Shown: piece after piece, positions 46,886 to 56,076 of the stretch
Layout: every line of letters starts with the position of its first letter
Position numbering within the stretch: position 1 is the stretch's first letter
Source of the DNA: JALNZU01 sp964463695
GTDB lineage: Bacteria; Bacteroidota; Bacteroidia; Bacteroidales; F082
Direction: 5' to 3'
DNA length: 64,000 bases
NCBI GenBank assembly: GCA_964463695.1
Contig: CAYXCZ010000003.1
Coordinates: 1 to 64,000 of the forward strand
Notes under the pieces: model-generated
Told to the model about the DNA's origin: nothing
Database searches by the model: none
The model's input: only the letters and a program-made list of their open reading frames with translations
Position numbers and translations under genes: made by a program

Positions 46886-48117
46886 CCCTTAATAAAAGCT
46901 ACCAAAGAATGAAAGTTGTTGTGATTGGTGGAGGTGCTGCAGGATTTTTCGCTGCCATCACTGCTAAAGAACACTACACCAAAGCTTCAGTTTTCATCAT
47001 CGAAAAAAGCAGTCAGGCACTGTCCAAAGTCCGTATTTCGGGAGGTGGCAGATGTAACCTGACACACGCATATGAATCAATATCAACATTTTGTGCTGCA
47101 TACCCACGGGGCGCAAACAGTCTGAAAAAAATCTTTCATAGTTTTAGTCCACCTCAAACGATGGATTGGTTCATGGAGCGTGGCTTGGAATTGGTTACAC
47201 AGGATGACGGTTGCGTTTTTCCTACTTCTCAAGACGCCATGTCTGTTGTTGATTTGCTCATAAAAAATGCTGAAGATCTTGGCATTAGTATCCAGCTGAA
47301 CACCAAAGTTCTCGCAATTCATTCCGTGGAAAATGGATTCAAACTCGAACTATCAACGAAAAATGATCTTAATTGTGACAAAATTATTGTCACAACAGGA
47401 GGATCACCTTCTTTATCAGGATTACAATGGCTTAAAAACCTTGGGCACTCCATCGAAACACCGGCTCCTTCGCTCTTCACCTTTAATATTCCTGATGATG
47501 ATGTTACCAAGCTGATGGGTATCGTAATAGATGATGCTGTTGTTGCTGTTAACGGAACACGACTTAAAGCTGATGGCCCGCTGCTTATCACACACTGGGG
47601 GATGAGCGGACCGGCAGTTTTGAAACTTTCTGCATTTGGTGCCCGCTGGTTGTTCGAACACAACTACCAATTCGATATCCGTGTAAATTGGGTTGGCGGA
47701 AAGAATGAAACTGAAGTTGCCTCTGCTTTGGACCAAATAATGAAAGTTGCTGCTTTTAAGCAAATGGCAAATTACCGACCCTTTGATTTACCGCAGCGTT
47801 TATGGGATTTTCTATTGGCAAAATGCGCCATTTCAATTGAAAAACGCTGGTCAGACCTCAGCAAAAAACAGTTCAATCAATTAGTTAATTGTTTTACAAA
47901 TGACACTTATTCTGTAAAAGGTAAAACAACATTTCGTGATGAATTTGTTACTTGCGGAGGAATTAGTCTGCTTGATGTAGATATGAACAGCATGCAAAGC
48001 AAAATCATCCCCAACCTTTATTTTGCCGGCGAAGTTCTTGATATTGATGGAATAACAGGAGGTTACAACCTGCAGGCAGCATGGTCAACAGGATATGTTG
48101 CCGGACTTTTAAGATGA
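46882..48117 (+). CDS. HI0933-like (YhiN) NAD(P)/FAD-dependent oxidoreductase
   Basis: A 411-residue flavoprotein of the HI0933/BaiN family. The FAD-binding VVVIGGGAAGFFAA is followed by the family mark RISGGGRCNLTH. The middle has VTTGGSPSLSGLQW and the C-terminus NLYFAGEVLDIDGITGGYNL. No reaction is well established; some members reduce bile-acid intermediates. The ATG at 46882 overlaps the RelA/SpoT stop (ATGA), suggesting translational coupling. An internal Met at 46909 would put the nucleotide-binding fold right at the N-terminus and is an equally good start. Confidence 0.88.
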   Translation: MTLNKSYQRMKVVVIGGGAAGFFAAITAKEHYTKASVFIIEKSSQALSKVRISGGGRCNLTHAYESISTFCAAYPRGANSLKKIFHSFSPPQTMDWFMERGLELVTQDDGCVFPTSQDAMSVVDLLIKNAEDLGISIQLNTKVLAIHSVENGFKLELSTKNDLNCDKIIVTTGGSPSLSGLQWLKNLGHSIETPAPSLFTFNIPDDDVTKLMGIVIDDAVVAVNGTRLKADGPLLITHWGMSGPAVLKLSAFGARWLFEHNYQFDIRVNWVGGKNETEVASALDQIMKVAAFKQMANYRPFDLPQRLWDFLLAKCAISIEKRWSDLSKKQFNQLVNCFTNDTYSVKGKTTFRDEFVTCGGISLLDVDMNSMQSKIIPNLYFAGEVLDIDGITGGYNLQAAWSTGYVAGLLR

Positions 48118-48133
48118 GCTGTTTTCAGCAGTC

Positions 48134-50287
48134 TCAGGCCTCGCTGCCCAGTTTCATTGTCAGATTAATCCTTTTTCGTTCCACATCAACCTGCAACACC
48201 TTCACTTTAACATGCTGATTCAGCCGAACTACTTCGTTAGGGTCACGTATAAATCTGTCAGCGAGCTGACTTAAATGAACGAGACCATCCTGATGAACAC
48301 CAACATCAACAAAAGCCCCGAAAGCTGTGATGTTCGTCACAACACCATCGAGTACCATACCTTCATGAAGGTCGTTGATGCTTCGGATGTCCTTTGCAAA
48401 TGAGAACATTTCAAATTGTTTACGAGGATCACGTCCGGGTTTCTCGAGTTCGTGCAAGATGTCGGTAATGGTTTCAATCCCTGTTTCAGGGGTCACAAAA
48501 TCGCTAACCTGAACATTTTTCCTAAGGTCTTTTCTACCGATGATACCAGCTACCGACTCCCCTAAACTGGCCGCAATACGTTCAGCAATATCATAGCTTT
48601 CAGGATGAACAGCACTGGCATCCAAAGGATTGTCGCCACCTTGAATACGTAGAAAACCAGCACTCTGTTCAAATGCCTTCCCCCCCAAACGACTTACCTC
48701 AAGTAGCTGACGCCGGTTTTTAAAGCCTCCATTCTTAGTTCGAAATTGTATGATGTTGGAAGCCAACTGAGGTCCAAGGCCACTAACATACGAAAGCAAT
48801 TGTTCGCTCGCAGTGTTGAGCTCCACTCCTACCGCATTCACACAACTTTCAACCGTCATCACCAGGCTTTCCTGCAAGGCTTTTTGATCCACGTCGTGCT
48901 GATACTGACCAACACCAATCGACTTTGGATCGATCTTTACTAGCTCAGCCAACGGATCCATCAAACGACGCCCGATGCTTACAGCTCCACGGACGGTCAC
49001 ATCATAATCCGGAAATTCATCGCGCGCCACTTTACTGGCTGAATAAACCGAGGCACCGCTCTCGTTGACCATCACTGCCATCACTTCCCTATCGAAAGGA
49101 ATTCCTTTGATAAGATCCTCTGTTTCACGACCTGCCGTTCCATTTCCAACAGCCACTACATCTACTTTGTAAGCATGAACGAGCGATTTCAGCTTCTGAA
49201 TAGCCTGCTTCACCTCGTGATGAGGAGGATGCGGATAAATGGTATCATTATGTAATAACATCCCATTCTCGTTGAGGATGACCAATTTACAACCTGTACG
49301 AAAACCCGGATCGAGGGCTAAGATGCGTTTTGAACCAAGAGGAGGAGAAAGCAAAAGCTGACGTAAATTTCCAGCAAAAACCCTAATAGCCACCTCATCG
49401 GCTTTTTCTTTGTAATAAGAAATCATCTCGTTTGAGAGGGAAGGAGCAAGTAAACGCTTTATGGAATCGGCAACCGCTAAAGCAACTTGTTTTGCTTTTG
49501 GGCTATTGTTTCGCACATAAATACGTTCAGCTATTTGCACAGCAGCCTCATCTTCAATTTCAATTTTCACTTTCAAAACTTCCTCCTCCAAACCTCTGAG
49601 AAGTGCCAAAATACGGTGAGAGGGAGCCTTTGCCAATGGTTCGTTCCAATCGAAATATAAGCGGTAAGTTTTCCCCTCTTCTTCCTTATCTTTGGCTACT
49701 GTGCTGGTAATGACAGCTGTTTTGTGATATAACCTGCGCAGGCGGTCGCGCACCCTGATGTCCTCACTCACCATTTCAGCAATGATATCACGTGCACCTG
49801 CCAGAGCAACAGCGGTATCTGCAACATCTTTTGACGGATTCACAAATCGTGCAGCAGCAGTTACCGGATCTGTATAATCCTGCTGAAGCAACTGATTAGC
49901 AAGCGGTTCGAGACCTTTCTCGCGGGCGATTGTGGCTTTGGTACGACGTTTGGGTTTATAAGGAAGGTAAATATCCTCCAGTTCCTGCATGGTTGGTGCA
50001 TCGTTTATCAAAGTGAGTAATTCGGGGGTCATCTTTCCCTGTTCGGTGATGGAATTTCTAATAGATTCCTTACGTTTGTCGAGAGCTTCGAGTTGTTGCC
50101 AGCGCTTCTGCACCTCGGCAATCACCTCCTCATCCATTGCGCCTGTTTTCTCTTTTCGGTAACGGGCAACAAACGGAATAGTAGCCCCTTCTGAGAGCAG
50201 TGTTAGGGTGTTACGAACATGCTGGTATTCCAGTTGTAACTCATTTGCAATAACTTGTGCATATGTGGCAATATCCATGGGTGGCAT
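48134..50287 (-). CDS. Tex family RNA-binding protein
   Basis: A 717-residue protein from the ATG at 50287. The frame extends to 50374, but that upstream part is a hydrophobic stretch not found in the family. A second Met at 50278 is nearly equivalent. Domains: Tex N-terminal helical region (EGATIPFVARYRKEKTGAMD, about residues 35-54), a YqgF-like nuclease-fold domain (ILALDPGFRTGCKLVIL, about 320), a helix-hairpin-helix pair (YVSGLGPQLASNIIQ) and a C-terminal S1 domain (VVTNITAFGAFVDVGVHQDG, about 647-666). A conserved cytoplasmic transcription/RNA-binding factor. Convergent with the flavoprotein gene. Confidence 0.93.
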   Translation of the reverse strand: MPPMDIATYAQVIANELQLEYQHVRNTLTLLSEGATIPFVARYRKEKTGAMDEEVIAEVQKRWQQLEALDKRKESIRNSITEQGKMTPELLTLINDAPTMQELEDIYLPYKPKRRTKATIAREKGLEPLANQLLQQDYTDPVTAAARFVNPSKDVADTAVALAGARDIIAEMVSEDIRVRDRLRRLYHKTAVITSTVAKDKEEEGKTYRLYFDWNEPLAKAPSHRILALLRGLEEEVLKVKIEIEDEAAVQIAERIYVRNNSPKAKQVALAVADSIKRLLAPSLSNEMISYYKEKADEVAIRVFAGNLRQLLLSPPLGSKRILALDPGFRTGCKLVILNENGMLLHNDTIYPHPPHHEVKQAIQKLKSLVHAYKVDVVAVGNGTAGRETEDLIKGIPFDREVMAVMVNESGASVYSASKVARDEFPDYDVTVRGAVSIGRRLMDPLAELVKIDPKSIGVGQYQHDVDQKALQESLVMTVESCVNAVGVELNTASEQLLSYVSGLGPQLASNIIQFRTKNGGFKNRRQLLEVSRLGGKAFEQSAGFLRIQGGDNPLDASAVHPESYDIAERIAASLGESVAGIIGRKDLRKNVQVSDFVTPETGIETITDILHELEKPGRDPRKQFEMFSFAKDIRSINDLHEGMVLDGVVTNITAFGAFVDVGVHQDGLVHLSQLADRFIRDPNEVVRLNQHVKVKVLQVDVERKRINLTMKLGSEA

Positions 50288-50428
50288 TTTTGGGAGGGCG
50301 AAAATACGATCTTTTTTGTTTTTGCCAGTAAGTATATAAAAGATGTTTTTGAATAGAGAAAACCAAATGGGCATTCCATGTCTGTAAACTTTTTATATCT
50401 TCGTTGCCGAATTAAAATTCTTTGAAAC

Positions 50429-52111
50429 ATGAAAAAAAATCTTACTCTACTTTTATTACTTAGCTTTTTTGCGCTAACCACCTATGCTCAAAGCAACCGT
50501 ATGCTTCTTGCTGAAGGTTTCACCAGTTCGACCTGTGGCCCTTGCGCATCACAGAATCCAGCTTTTGATGCGTTGCTGCACAACAATCTTGATAAGATCA
50601 CTTCGATCAAATATCACATGAGCTGGCCTGCTCCGGGCAACGACCCCATGTACCTGCACAACACCGTTGACAACAATGCCCGCCGCTCCTACTACAACAT
50701 CAATTCGGTTCCTCACGTTTATCTCAGCGGCAACATCTTTCATGGCATGCCAAGTCAGATTAATCAGACAACGATCAACAACAATGCAAACCAGCCTGCT
50801 GATTTTGATGTTGTGATGCAACACCGTCTTAATGCCAGTCAGGATAGCATTTTCGTAACCATGCTCATTAAAGCCAATGTTGCTGTTAGCGGCACCCTCA
50901 TCGCTCATATTGCTGTGATTGAAAAAGAAATTCATTTCACTACTGCTCCAGGCACCAATGGAGAGAAAGACTTTTATAATGTAATGAAAGCCCTCATCCC
51001 TACCCGCAACGGAACAGTTCTTCCTGATTTTGAAACTAATGAATATGTGATCCTCGAGGCAAGCTGGAAATTAGCTAACGTCTATAATATCAATCAGTTG
51101 GCAGCTGTTGGTTTTGTTCAGAACAATACTACCAAATATGTGTATCAAGCTGCAAACAGTACCACCGATCCTGTCTCACCTTTTTATACCAATGATGCTG
51201 AAGTGAAATCTATTGAGAACGGTACAGCTTTCAATTGCAGTGGTAGCATGAGCCCTAAGGCAGTGATAACAAACAACAGCTCAGCTCCTTTGACATCTGC
51301 TACTGTTGAATTTGCTGTCAACGGACAAACAGTTCAGACTGTTAACTGGACTGGGTCTCTGGCTTTCAGACAAACAGCCGTTGTTGAAGCCGGACAGATA
51401 AGTTTTGGACTTTTAAACAGCAATGAGCTAACTGCCACTATCACCACAGCCAACGGCAGTGCCGATGGTTATCTTGCCAACAACACCTTTGCTTTACCTT
51501 TTGTATCCGCGCCTATCCTCACTGATCCTGTCATGGTATATCTTCTTTTGAACACTAAACCTCAAGAAACAAGTTGGGAGTTACTCAACGGCAATGGAGA
51601 AGTTGTGCAGTCGGGAGGACCTTACACGACACCTGGTGCTATCATTACTCAAGTTTTGAACATGCCACAAGGTGCGTGCTACGAATTTGTGATTAAAGAT
51701 GCAGCAGGAAACGGACTCTGTTGTGGAGATGGTATCGGCTTTTATGCCATTCTTGAAGGGTCGAATACCACCCCGATCTTCTCTGGTCAGTCGTTTGGCT
51801 ACGAAGAACGTAATCAGATTGCTTATGGATTTGTGGGTGTGGATGAAACTAATGCTGAAACAAAGATTCAATTGCAACCCAACCCTGCAAGCAATGATTT
51901 CAGCTTCTCACTCAATCTTATGCAAGCATCAGAGGTTAAAATCCTCATTCACGACCTAAGCGGACGACTGATGATAAGCAACACTTTTGGACAACTTGAA
52001 GCAGGACAACATCGACTATCACAAACCGTTAGCGACCTGACAACAGGCGTTTATATGGTCAGCATCGAAACAGCAGACAAATTCCGCACTGCACGCCTTT
52101 TGGTGGAATAG
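50429..52111 (+). CDS. T9SS-sorted Omp28-related protein, CGPC type
   Basis: A 560-residue secreted protein. The signal peptide ends LTTYAQ (about residue 21), followed at once by an Omp28-like thioredoxin domain with the redox motif CGPC (EGFTSSTCGPCASQNP, about residues 31-46). Later parts are an Ig-like region and a jellyroll segment with GNGLCCGDGIGFYA. A T9SS sorting domain ends the chain (LQPNPASNDFSFSL, then ILIHDLSGRLM). It lacks the N-terminal anchor domain of the two paralogues at 38.9-43.1 kb. Probably a surface thiol-disulfide or adhesion protein; the exact role is unknown. Confidence 0.87.
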   Translation: MKKNLTLLLLLSFFALTTYAQSNRMLLAEGFTSSTCGPCASQNPAFDALLHNNLDKITSIKYHMSWPAPGNDPMYLHNTVDNNARRSYYNINSVPHVYLSGNIFHGMPSQINQTTINNNANQPADFDVVMQHRLNASQDSIFVTMLIKANVAVSGTLIAHIAVIEKEIHFTTAPGTNGEKDFYNVMKALIPTRNGTVLPDFETNEYVILEASWKLANVYNINQLAAVGFVQNNTTKYVYQAANSTTDPVSPFYTNDAEVKSIENGTAFNCSGSMSPKAVITNNSSAPLTSATVEFAVNGQTVQTVNWTGSLAFRQTAVVEAGQISFGLLNSNELTATITTANGSADGYLANNTFALPFVSAPILTDPVMVYLLLNTKPQETSWELLNGNGEVVQSGGPYTTPGAIITQVLNMPQGACYEFVIKDAAGNGLCCGDGIGFYAILEGSNTTPIFSGQSFGYEERNQIAYGFVGVDETNAETKIQLQPNPASNDFSFSLNLMQASEVKILIHDLSGRLMISNTFGQLEAGQHRLSQTVSDLTTGVYMVSIETADKFRTARLLVE

Positions 52112-52128
52112 GCTGAACCTTTTTATTA

Positions 52129-52164
52129 AAAAACCGGTGTCGCTCTGACGGCACCGGTTTTTTT
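52129..52164 (+). terminator. Terminator of the CGPC T9SS gene
   Basis: AAACCGGTG at 52131-52139 pairs with CACCGGTTT at 52152-52160, followed by a run of T, 20 bases past the stop. Confidence 0.85.
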
Positions 52165-52231
52165 GTGATGAATTTTTTTTCATTGCCTTATAAGCCTTAG
52201 AATAGGTATGACAAAGGAGATGCATTGTTCA

Positions 52232-53446
52232 TTACCAATCTTGGCTTAAAAAATCTCTTAAGTGCCAGTGTTCCACTCCTTCGATGTTTCCGCCTGAAGG
52301 TTCGTCCATCGTTACTACAAGTTTTGGAAAATTGTCCCGAATCGTTAACAAGCTTCTGAACTCACGTTGACGGGTTTGCTCACTTTCCATCAAATAGGCA
52401 CACTGTACATATAGTTTTTTGTCATCTTTCTCAGCAATGAAATCAACCTCATATTCTGCCGAAACGCCAACATACACCTTGTACCCATTGACAACTAAGT
52501 GTTTAAACACGATGTTCTCAATCAATTTATTGACATGCATGGGTCGGTATCCAATCCATGCATTGCGTAGTCCGTGATCTTCGAAATAATATTTATCATT
52601 GGTTTCAAAATATTTTTTGCCTTGCAAATCAACACGTTGAACCTTAACCAGATAAAACGCATCCAGCGCGTACTGAATGTAATTGGTAAGGATAGCAACC
52701 GAAATCATTTGTCCCTGAGCCTTCATAAACTTGCTGATGCTGTTTGCTGAAAACAAACTTCCAGTGTTGTCGGCTAAAAAGCGCATCAGGTTTTCTAGCA
52801 TGGCTACGTTGCGAATTTCATGCCGCCTCACCACATCTTTCAGCATTACGGTGGCATTGATGGTTTTCAGGTAGTCAAACACAACCTCGTCCATGAAGGG
52901 TAAATGAATCAAATTAGGCAAACCTCCGTACTTCATGTACAATTGCAGGCTATTGTTTTCATTGTTAAGTGAATGGAATTCAATAAATTCAGGATAGCTC
53001 AGGCTATGCACAGAAATTTCGATAAACCTGCCACTGAGCCGGTCAGCCAATTCGCCTGACAATACACTGGCGTTGCTGCCAGTACACCAAATGTCAACGA
53101 GTTGTTCATTGAGCAAGCTCCGAAGCGCCTGCTCAAAATCTTCAATTTCCTGCACCTCGTCAATAAACAAATAATTAGCAACATCACCTTTCAGCTTGGA
53201 CTTCACCTTCGCATAAAGGTCGGATGCCGTATTCAGGGTCGCAAATTCCATCAGCTCCATATCCACAAAGATGATATGGGCATTCGGCTCCATCTTTACA
53301 ATGGCATCAGCCACCATATGCATCAGATAGCTTTTTCCGGTGCGTCGTTGACCAGTAAATACCTTTATCAAGCTTATTCCTTTGAATGACAATGCTTTGT
53401 CGAGGTACTTTTGTCGGATAATGATTTTATCAGGACGTGGACTCAT
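52232..53446 (-). CDS. AAA (AAA_14) ATPase with DUF4143
   Basis: A 404-residue ATPase. Walker A is FTGQRRTGKSYLM (about residues 31-43), Walker B is YLFIDEVQEIED (about 92-103), and sensor-like TGSNASVLSGE and SGRFIEI motifs follow. The C-terminal half is the DUF4143 domain, with a nuclease-like segment (YEVDFIAEKDDKKLYVQCAY) at about 345-365. Such genes are scattered widely and often lie in accessory regions; their role is unknown. It sits at the left border of the region flanked by saccharopine dehydrogenase repeats. A minus-strand TATCTTTG lies just upstream. Confidence 0.85.
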   Translation of the reverse strand: MSPRPDKIIIRQKYLDKALSFKGISLIKVFTGQRRTGKSYLMHMVADAIVKMEPNAHIIFVDMELMEFATLNTASDLYAKVKSKLKGDVANYLFIDEVQEIEDFEQALRSLLNEQLVDIWCTGSNASVLSGELADRLSGRFIEISVHSLSYPEFIEFHSLNNENNSLQLYMKYGGLPNLIHLPFMDEVVFDYLKTINATVMLKDVVRRHEIRNVAMLENLMRFLADNTGSLFSANSISKFMKAQGQMISVAILTNYIQYALDAFYLVKVQRVDLQGKKYFETNDKYYFEDHGLRNAWIGYRPMHVNKLIENIVFKHLVVNGYKVYVGVSAEYEVDFIAEKDDKKLYVQCAYLMESEQTRQREFRSLLTIRDNFPKLVVTMDEPSGGNIEGVEHWHLRDFLSQDW

Positions 53447-53459
53447 CTGTATTTTTAGT

Positions 53460-53467
53460 CAAAGATA
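53460..53467 (-). promoter_or_regulatory. Candidate -7 element (minus-strand TATCTTTG) for the ATPase
   Basis: The plus strand reads CAAAGATA. On the minus strand this is TATCTTTG, 13 bases before the start codon. The best upstream TTG has a 21-base spacer. The next 70 bases contain TTTATAAAGT twice, possibly operator-like. Confidence 0.35.
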
Positions 53468-53570
53468 GTAAATATACTTCACAAAAGTCAAATTAATTCA
53501 TTGTTTATAAAGTGTACTTCATAAAACACAGTTTTTATCCTCTTTTATAAAGTATGTTTCAGCACAAAAA

Positions 53571-53596
53571 AGCACAACCCCTCTCAGGATTGTGCT
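53571..53596 (-). terminator. Terminator in left repeat copy
   Basis: AGCACAA at 53571-53577 pairs with TTGTGCT at 53590-53596. A residues at 53566-53570 supply the minus-strand T-run. It is homologous to the hairpin at 60831-60858. Confidence 0.65.
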
Positions 53597-53644
53597 TTCT
53601 CTAAACGGCAATCAAACAGCGTTTCAAGGCAGTTGAAACCTGGT

Positions 53645-53927
53645 TTACTGAATGTTTTCGCTCAGTGGCAGGCCATATTGTTCCACCATGCGGATGTTCA
53701 TGTCTTCGAGGCGATCGAGGATAGGATTGTAAATCCCTGGAAGTACCGGAATATGGACGCCTGTCTCAGTGATTTCTCCTTTGAGGATCATCTCTACGCC
53801 AATGGCAGCGGGCAAAGCTACGGTGCGCGCCACGGCGGTGTCGGTTGCCAATGTACCAAAATCGAGCATGGAAGATTTGATGATTTCCTGTTTGCCATCA
53901 GGATAGGAAGCACGGAAAATGTGTTGC
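53645..53927 (-). pseudogene. 5'-truncated saccharopine dehydrogenase fragment
   Basis: The last 93 codons plus stop of a saccharopine dehydrogenase, from QHIFRASYP to GLPLSENIQ, identical in protein sequence to residues 353-445 of the intact copy at 60907-62244. It lacks the nucleotide-binding domain and any proper start; a GTG six bases upstream is the only in-frame candidate. It cannot be an active enzyme. The lack of any amino-acid change, alongside many silent ones, shows it was under full purifying selection until recently, as part of a complete gene elsewhere. Confidence 0.88.
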
Positions 53928-53932
53928 TCCAC

Positions 53933-54309
53933 TTTATGCAGAAAAAAATGAATCAGATATCAAGAATGATAGAACTTTCGGTTATATTCATAAATGCGTG
54001 ATGATGTCGTCATACTTTCAAGGCTATGTTTTATGACCGGCTATCAAGGATGAATTAACAAGAAAATCATGGCTTAAATTCGATTTGCATCAACCAGTTT
54101 TCTGAAATCATCATTAGATATAACCACGTAATTACCTATCCATTCATGCACACAAAATCAGAATAAATCCGATTCTTAGCAATAAGCGGAAGAATAATAA
54201 AAATAAGTAATTATACATAACCTTTTCATTATCATATAATTATTCAAGTAACTTGGTAGAAGCTAACGAATATTTTTTTACTTTTGCTCTAAGAGCAACT
54301 TATTGAATT
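53933..54309. other. 377-base AT-rich region inside the repeat-bounded segment
   Basis: No convincing coding frame between the truncated fragment and the HTH operon. It holds the TACTTTTG element at 54279-54286 near its right end. No hairpin or att-like repeat stands out. Confidence 0.5.
54279..54286 (+). promoter_or_regulatory. Candidate -7 element (TACTTTTG) for the HTH operon
   Basis: Matches TAnnTTTG and is followed by CTCTAAGAGC, a small palindrome near the expected start of transcription. The nearest TTG is 23 bases upstream, too far for a standard -33. Confidence 0.4.
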
Positions 54310-54408
54310 ATGAACAAAAAACGGCAAAGAAAACAATTTCATACAAGACTATTGTTCTGCCGGCAGCAAACAGTCGTTTTGAAGCATGGGCAACCATTTG
54401 AAAGATGA
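54310..54408 (+). CDS. Possible 32-residue leader peptide
   Basis: A short frame, MNKKRQRKQFHTRLLFCRQQ and 12 more residues, very basic. It begins soon after the promoter-like element and stops 57 bases before the HTH gene. There is no homology I can name. It might be a leader peptide or chance; the basic composition and the ATG after an A-rich leader are the only support. Confidence 0.25.
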   Translation: MNKKRQRKQFHTRLLFCRQQTVVLKHGQPFER

Positions 54409-54465
54409 TTGTATGCGAAACAGATAGAAAACAAGAATAGCAATCAGTTTAAAAAACTAGTTGGT

Positions 54466-54687
54466 ATGGAATATTTATGGAAAACAAACAGACTGGAAAA
54501 GATGCTTAATCTGATCGAAGAGGAAGCAACAGGAAGTGCATCGCAGTTGTGCATCAAACTTTGCGTTTCAAGGAGAACACTTGTTCGCATGTTGGCCGAA
54601 GCCAGAGAGATGGGCCAACAGATCAGCTATTGCTACCAACGCAAAACCTATTACAGAGTGATAACAGACCGATACATTGAAAGATGA
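54466..54687 (+). CDS. Small HTH DNA-binding protein
   Basis: A 73-residue protein from the ATG at 54466 (the frame is open back to a TTG at 54409). It is essentially one winged HTH of the HTH_11/DeoR type: MLNLIEEEATGSASQLCIKL leads to the recognition helix CVSRRTLVRMLAEAREMG, then the wing ISYCYQRKTYYRV. Similar stand-alone small regulators are frequent in Bacteroidota. Its stop overlaps the next start (ATGA) by 4 bases, so it is coupled to the secreted 220-residue protein and may control that operon. Confidence 0.7.
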   Translation: MEYLWKTNRLEKMLNLIEEEATGSASQLCIKLCVSRRTLVRMLAEAREMGQQISYCYQRKTYYRVITDRYIER

Positions 54688-55346
54688 AAATGCGCACGCT
54701 CATTTTATTGATGGCAGCTGCGATTCCTATTGGATTGGTGGCGCAATTTTCTGGCAGACATATCAATGCTGACAATGCAGTGCTTGTACCTGGGAAAAGA
54801 TTTCTGTACAAAGAGACTGTGTGCAGTCCTGACACTGCGTCGGCGTATTACATTGTTTTATCGGTGCAACCCAATCCATTGTACAGGCAAACTTTGATAC
54901 GCTACACCTATTATCTGAGTCTGGATTCATTGCAAAAAGAAATGGTTTACACATGGGAAGAAACACTGGCTGATGACAACCGCAGATGGTATCAGATTCA
55001 CCCACCAAGGGCTGGCATCAACGAAATTCATGAATTGCTGCCTTTCCCGGAAGTCCCACTCAGAAAAAAGGAAGGATATCAATGGAAAAGCACTATTGTC
55101 GTCATGGACGGATGGGATAAGCTACCGAAAAACACACGTATTGTTTCACGGTATCAGTTGGGTGCCGACACCACAATTGAGTTTGGTGGCCGACCTCTGA
55201 AAGGCAGGCTTGTGCGTGCAATATCACGATCGAAATTTGGGGTTGGCGATGCCGCTTTCGTTTTTGTTGACAGCCTTGGGATCGTAGAAATTGAAAACAA
55301 GATCAACGGCATCACAACGCGCATGTGCATGCTGGAGGAGTTGTGA
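54684..55346 (+). CDS. Secreted protein of unknown function
   Basis: A 220-residue protein with a clear signal peptide (LILLMAAAIPIGLVAQ, cleavage near residue 21). I do not recognise the mature domain. It is rich in aromatic and charged residues with many beta-strand-like stretches and two cysteines (CSPD near 48, CMLE near the end), compatible with a small periplasmic beta protein. It is translationally coupled to the HTH regulator and followed by a terminator, giving a compact two-gene unit. Confidence 0.65.
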   Translation: MKMRTLILLMAAAIPIGLVAQFSGRHINADNAVLVPGKRFLYKETVCSPDTASAYYIVLSVQPNPLYRQTLIRYTYYLSLDSLQKEMVYTWEETLADDNRRWYQIHPPRAGINEIHELLPFPEVPLRKKEGYQWKSTIVVMDGWDKLPKNTRIVSRYQLGADTTIEFGGRPLKGRLVRAISRSKFGVGDAAFVFVDSLGIVEIENKINGITTRMCMLEEL

Positions 55347-55486
55347 TACAATTTTCATCATAACTAAAACACAATGTATTCGTTCTTTGAAATCTTTAAA
55401 AAAACAGCAAAAGCGGGTTGCCTGGCACAGCCTTCTTTTCTAATTACATTTTTTTGCCTGACCACATAAAAAAAACTGACAAATTG

Positions 55487-55530
55487 AAAAGGCGCATCAC
55501 GAATTTTCGTGCTTCACAGGGCCTTTTTTT
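55487..55530 (+). terminator. Terminator of the HTH operon
   Basis: AAAAGGC at 55487-55493 pairs with GCCTTTT at 55521-55527. Inside is a second stem, CACGAA/TTCGTG, and the right arm runs into seven T residues. Confidence 0.65.
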
Positions 55531-56076
55531 CGCAAAGGCGTGATTTCTTTAATTAAATACATCTCTATATGCTTTTATTTCAAGCTGTTACGCTATAAAC
55601 AAAAAAGTTCAGTAAAAACTAAAGATTGGCGTAGGTGCGCCAGTTTTTGGCGTAGGTTGTGTTGTATCATTGCACCGACAAAGGAACACATATAACGAAT
55701 ATCGAAAAACGCAGAGAACAGCTATCGCACTTAAACAAGAGAACCAATGCCAGCATTATCAAGTTAAACAGACCATCAAAATCCAGTTACAGTTGCAATG
55801 ACAAATCAACCATGCCATACAAACAACAGCACCTACCCCAGAAAAGCTACTTGCCTTTTTCATTGTGCGGCTTTGAATGGCTTCCAGGTTTGTAAGAACG
55901 ATATAACCATTACACAGATTTTCGAAGGTGCACATTACCTACCTTGTTGCACAACCAAGTATATTTTTTGGCTGGGGAAGAATAAGTTTGACTGAATTTT
56001 GCCACTCAGGCCTACATTCAGGCCGAGTGGATTCTTAGTAAAGTTATGTAAAAAAGTAATCAAAAAAATAATCAGT
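55531..56076. other. 546-base region without a convincing gene
   Basis: Contains an 11-base direct repeat (listed separately) and a stem-loop at about 55998-56026 (CCACTC...GAGTGG with GGCC/GGCC inside) without a T-run, just before the next gene. A 78-codon frame beginning with TTG at 55659 shows no protein-like features. It may be a decayed gene. Confidence 0.45.
55626..55657. repeat. TTGGCGTAGGT direct repeat, two copies 21 bases apart
   Basis: TTGGCGTAGGT occurs at 55626-55636 and 55647-55657, so the copies sit on the same face of the helix two turns apart. The first overlaps a small palindrome (TGGCG/CGCCA at 55627-55642). TATCATTG, one mismatch from the -7 consensus, follows at 55665-55672. 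It looks like an operator, but no gene is evident directly downstream. Confidence 0.5.

Larger units (their letters stand above)
53567..53927 (-). repeat. Left direct copy of saccharopine dehydrogenase 3' end
   Basis: Matches 60827-61189 in the same orientation. It covers a terminator hairpin (AGCACAA/TTGTGCT), the 3' untranslated part and the last 93 codons. Within the coding part I count about 28 base differences in about 283 positions, all silent. The match ends sharply at GTGTTGC (53921-53927). Confidence 0.88.

Noticed and set aside
53500..53570. TTTATAAAGT repeats as a CRISPR or attachment site
   Set aside because: Only two imperfect copies in AT-rich DNA upstream of the ATPase. Too short and too few.
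53645..53932. Reading the left saccharopine dehydrogenase fragment as a functional 95-residue gene
   Set aside because: It lacks the nucleotide-binding domain and begins at an arbitrary GTG exactly where homology to the full gene ends.
54310..54408. Regarding the 32-codon frame as a firm gene
   Set aside because: It is listed only at low confidence because nothing but position supports it.
55659..55895. 78-codon frame with TTG start in the 55.5-56.0 kb region
   Set aside because: No protein-like pattern, non-ATG start and no leader; perhaps part of a decayed gene.
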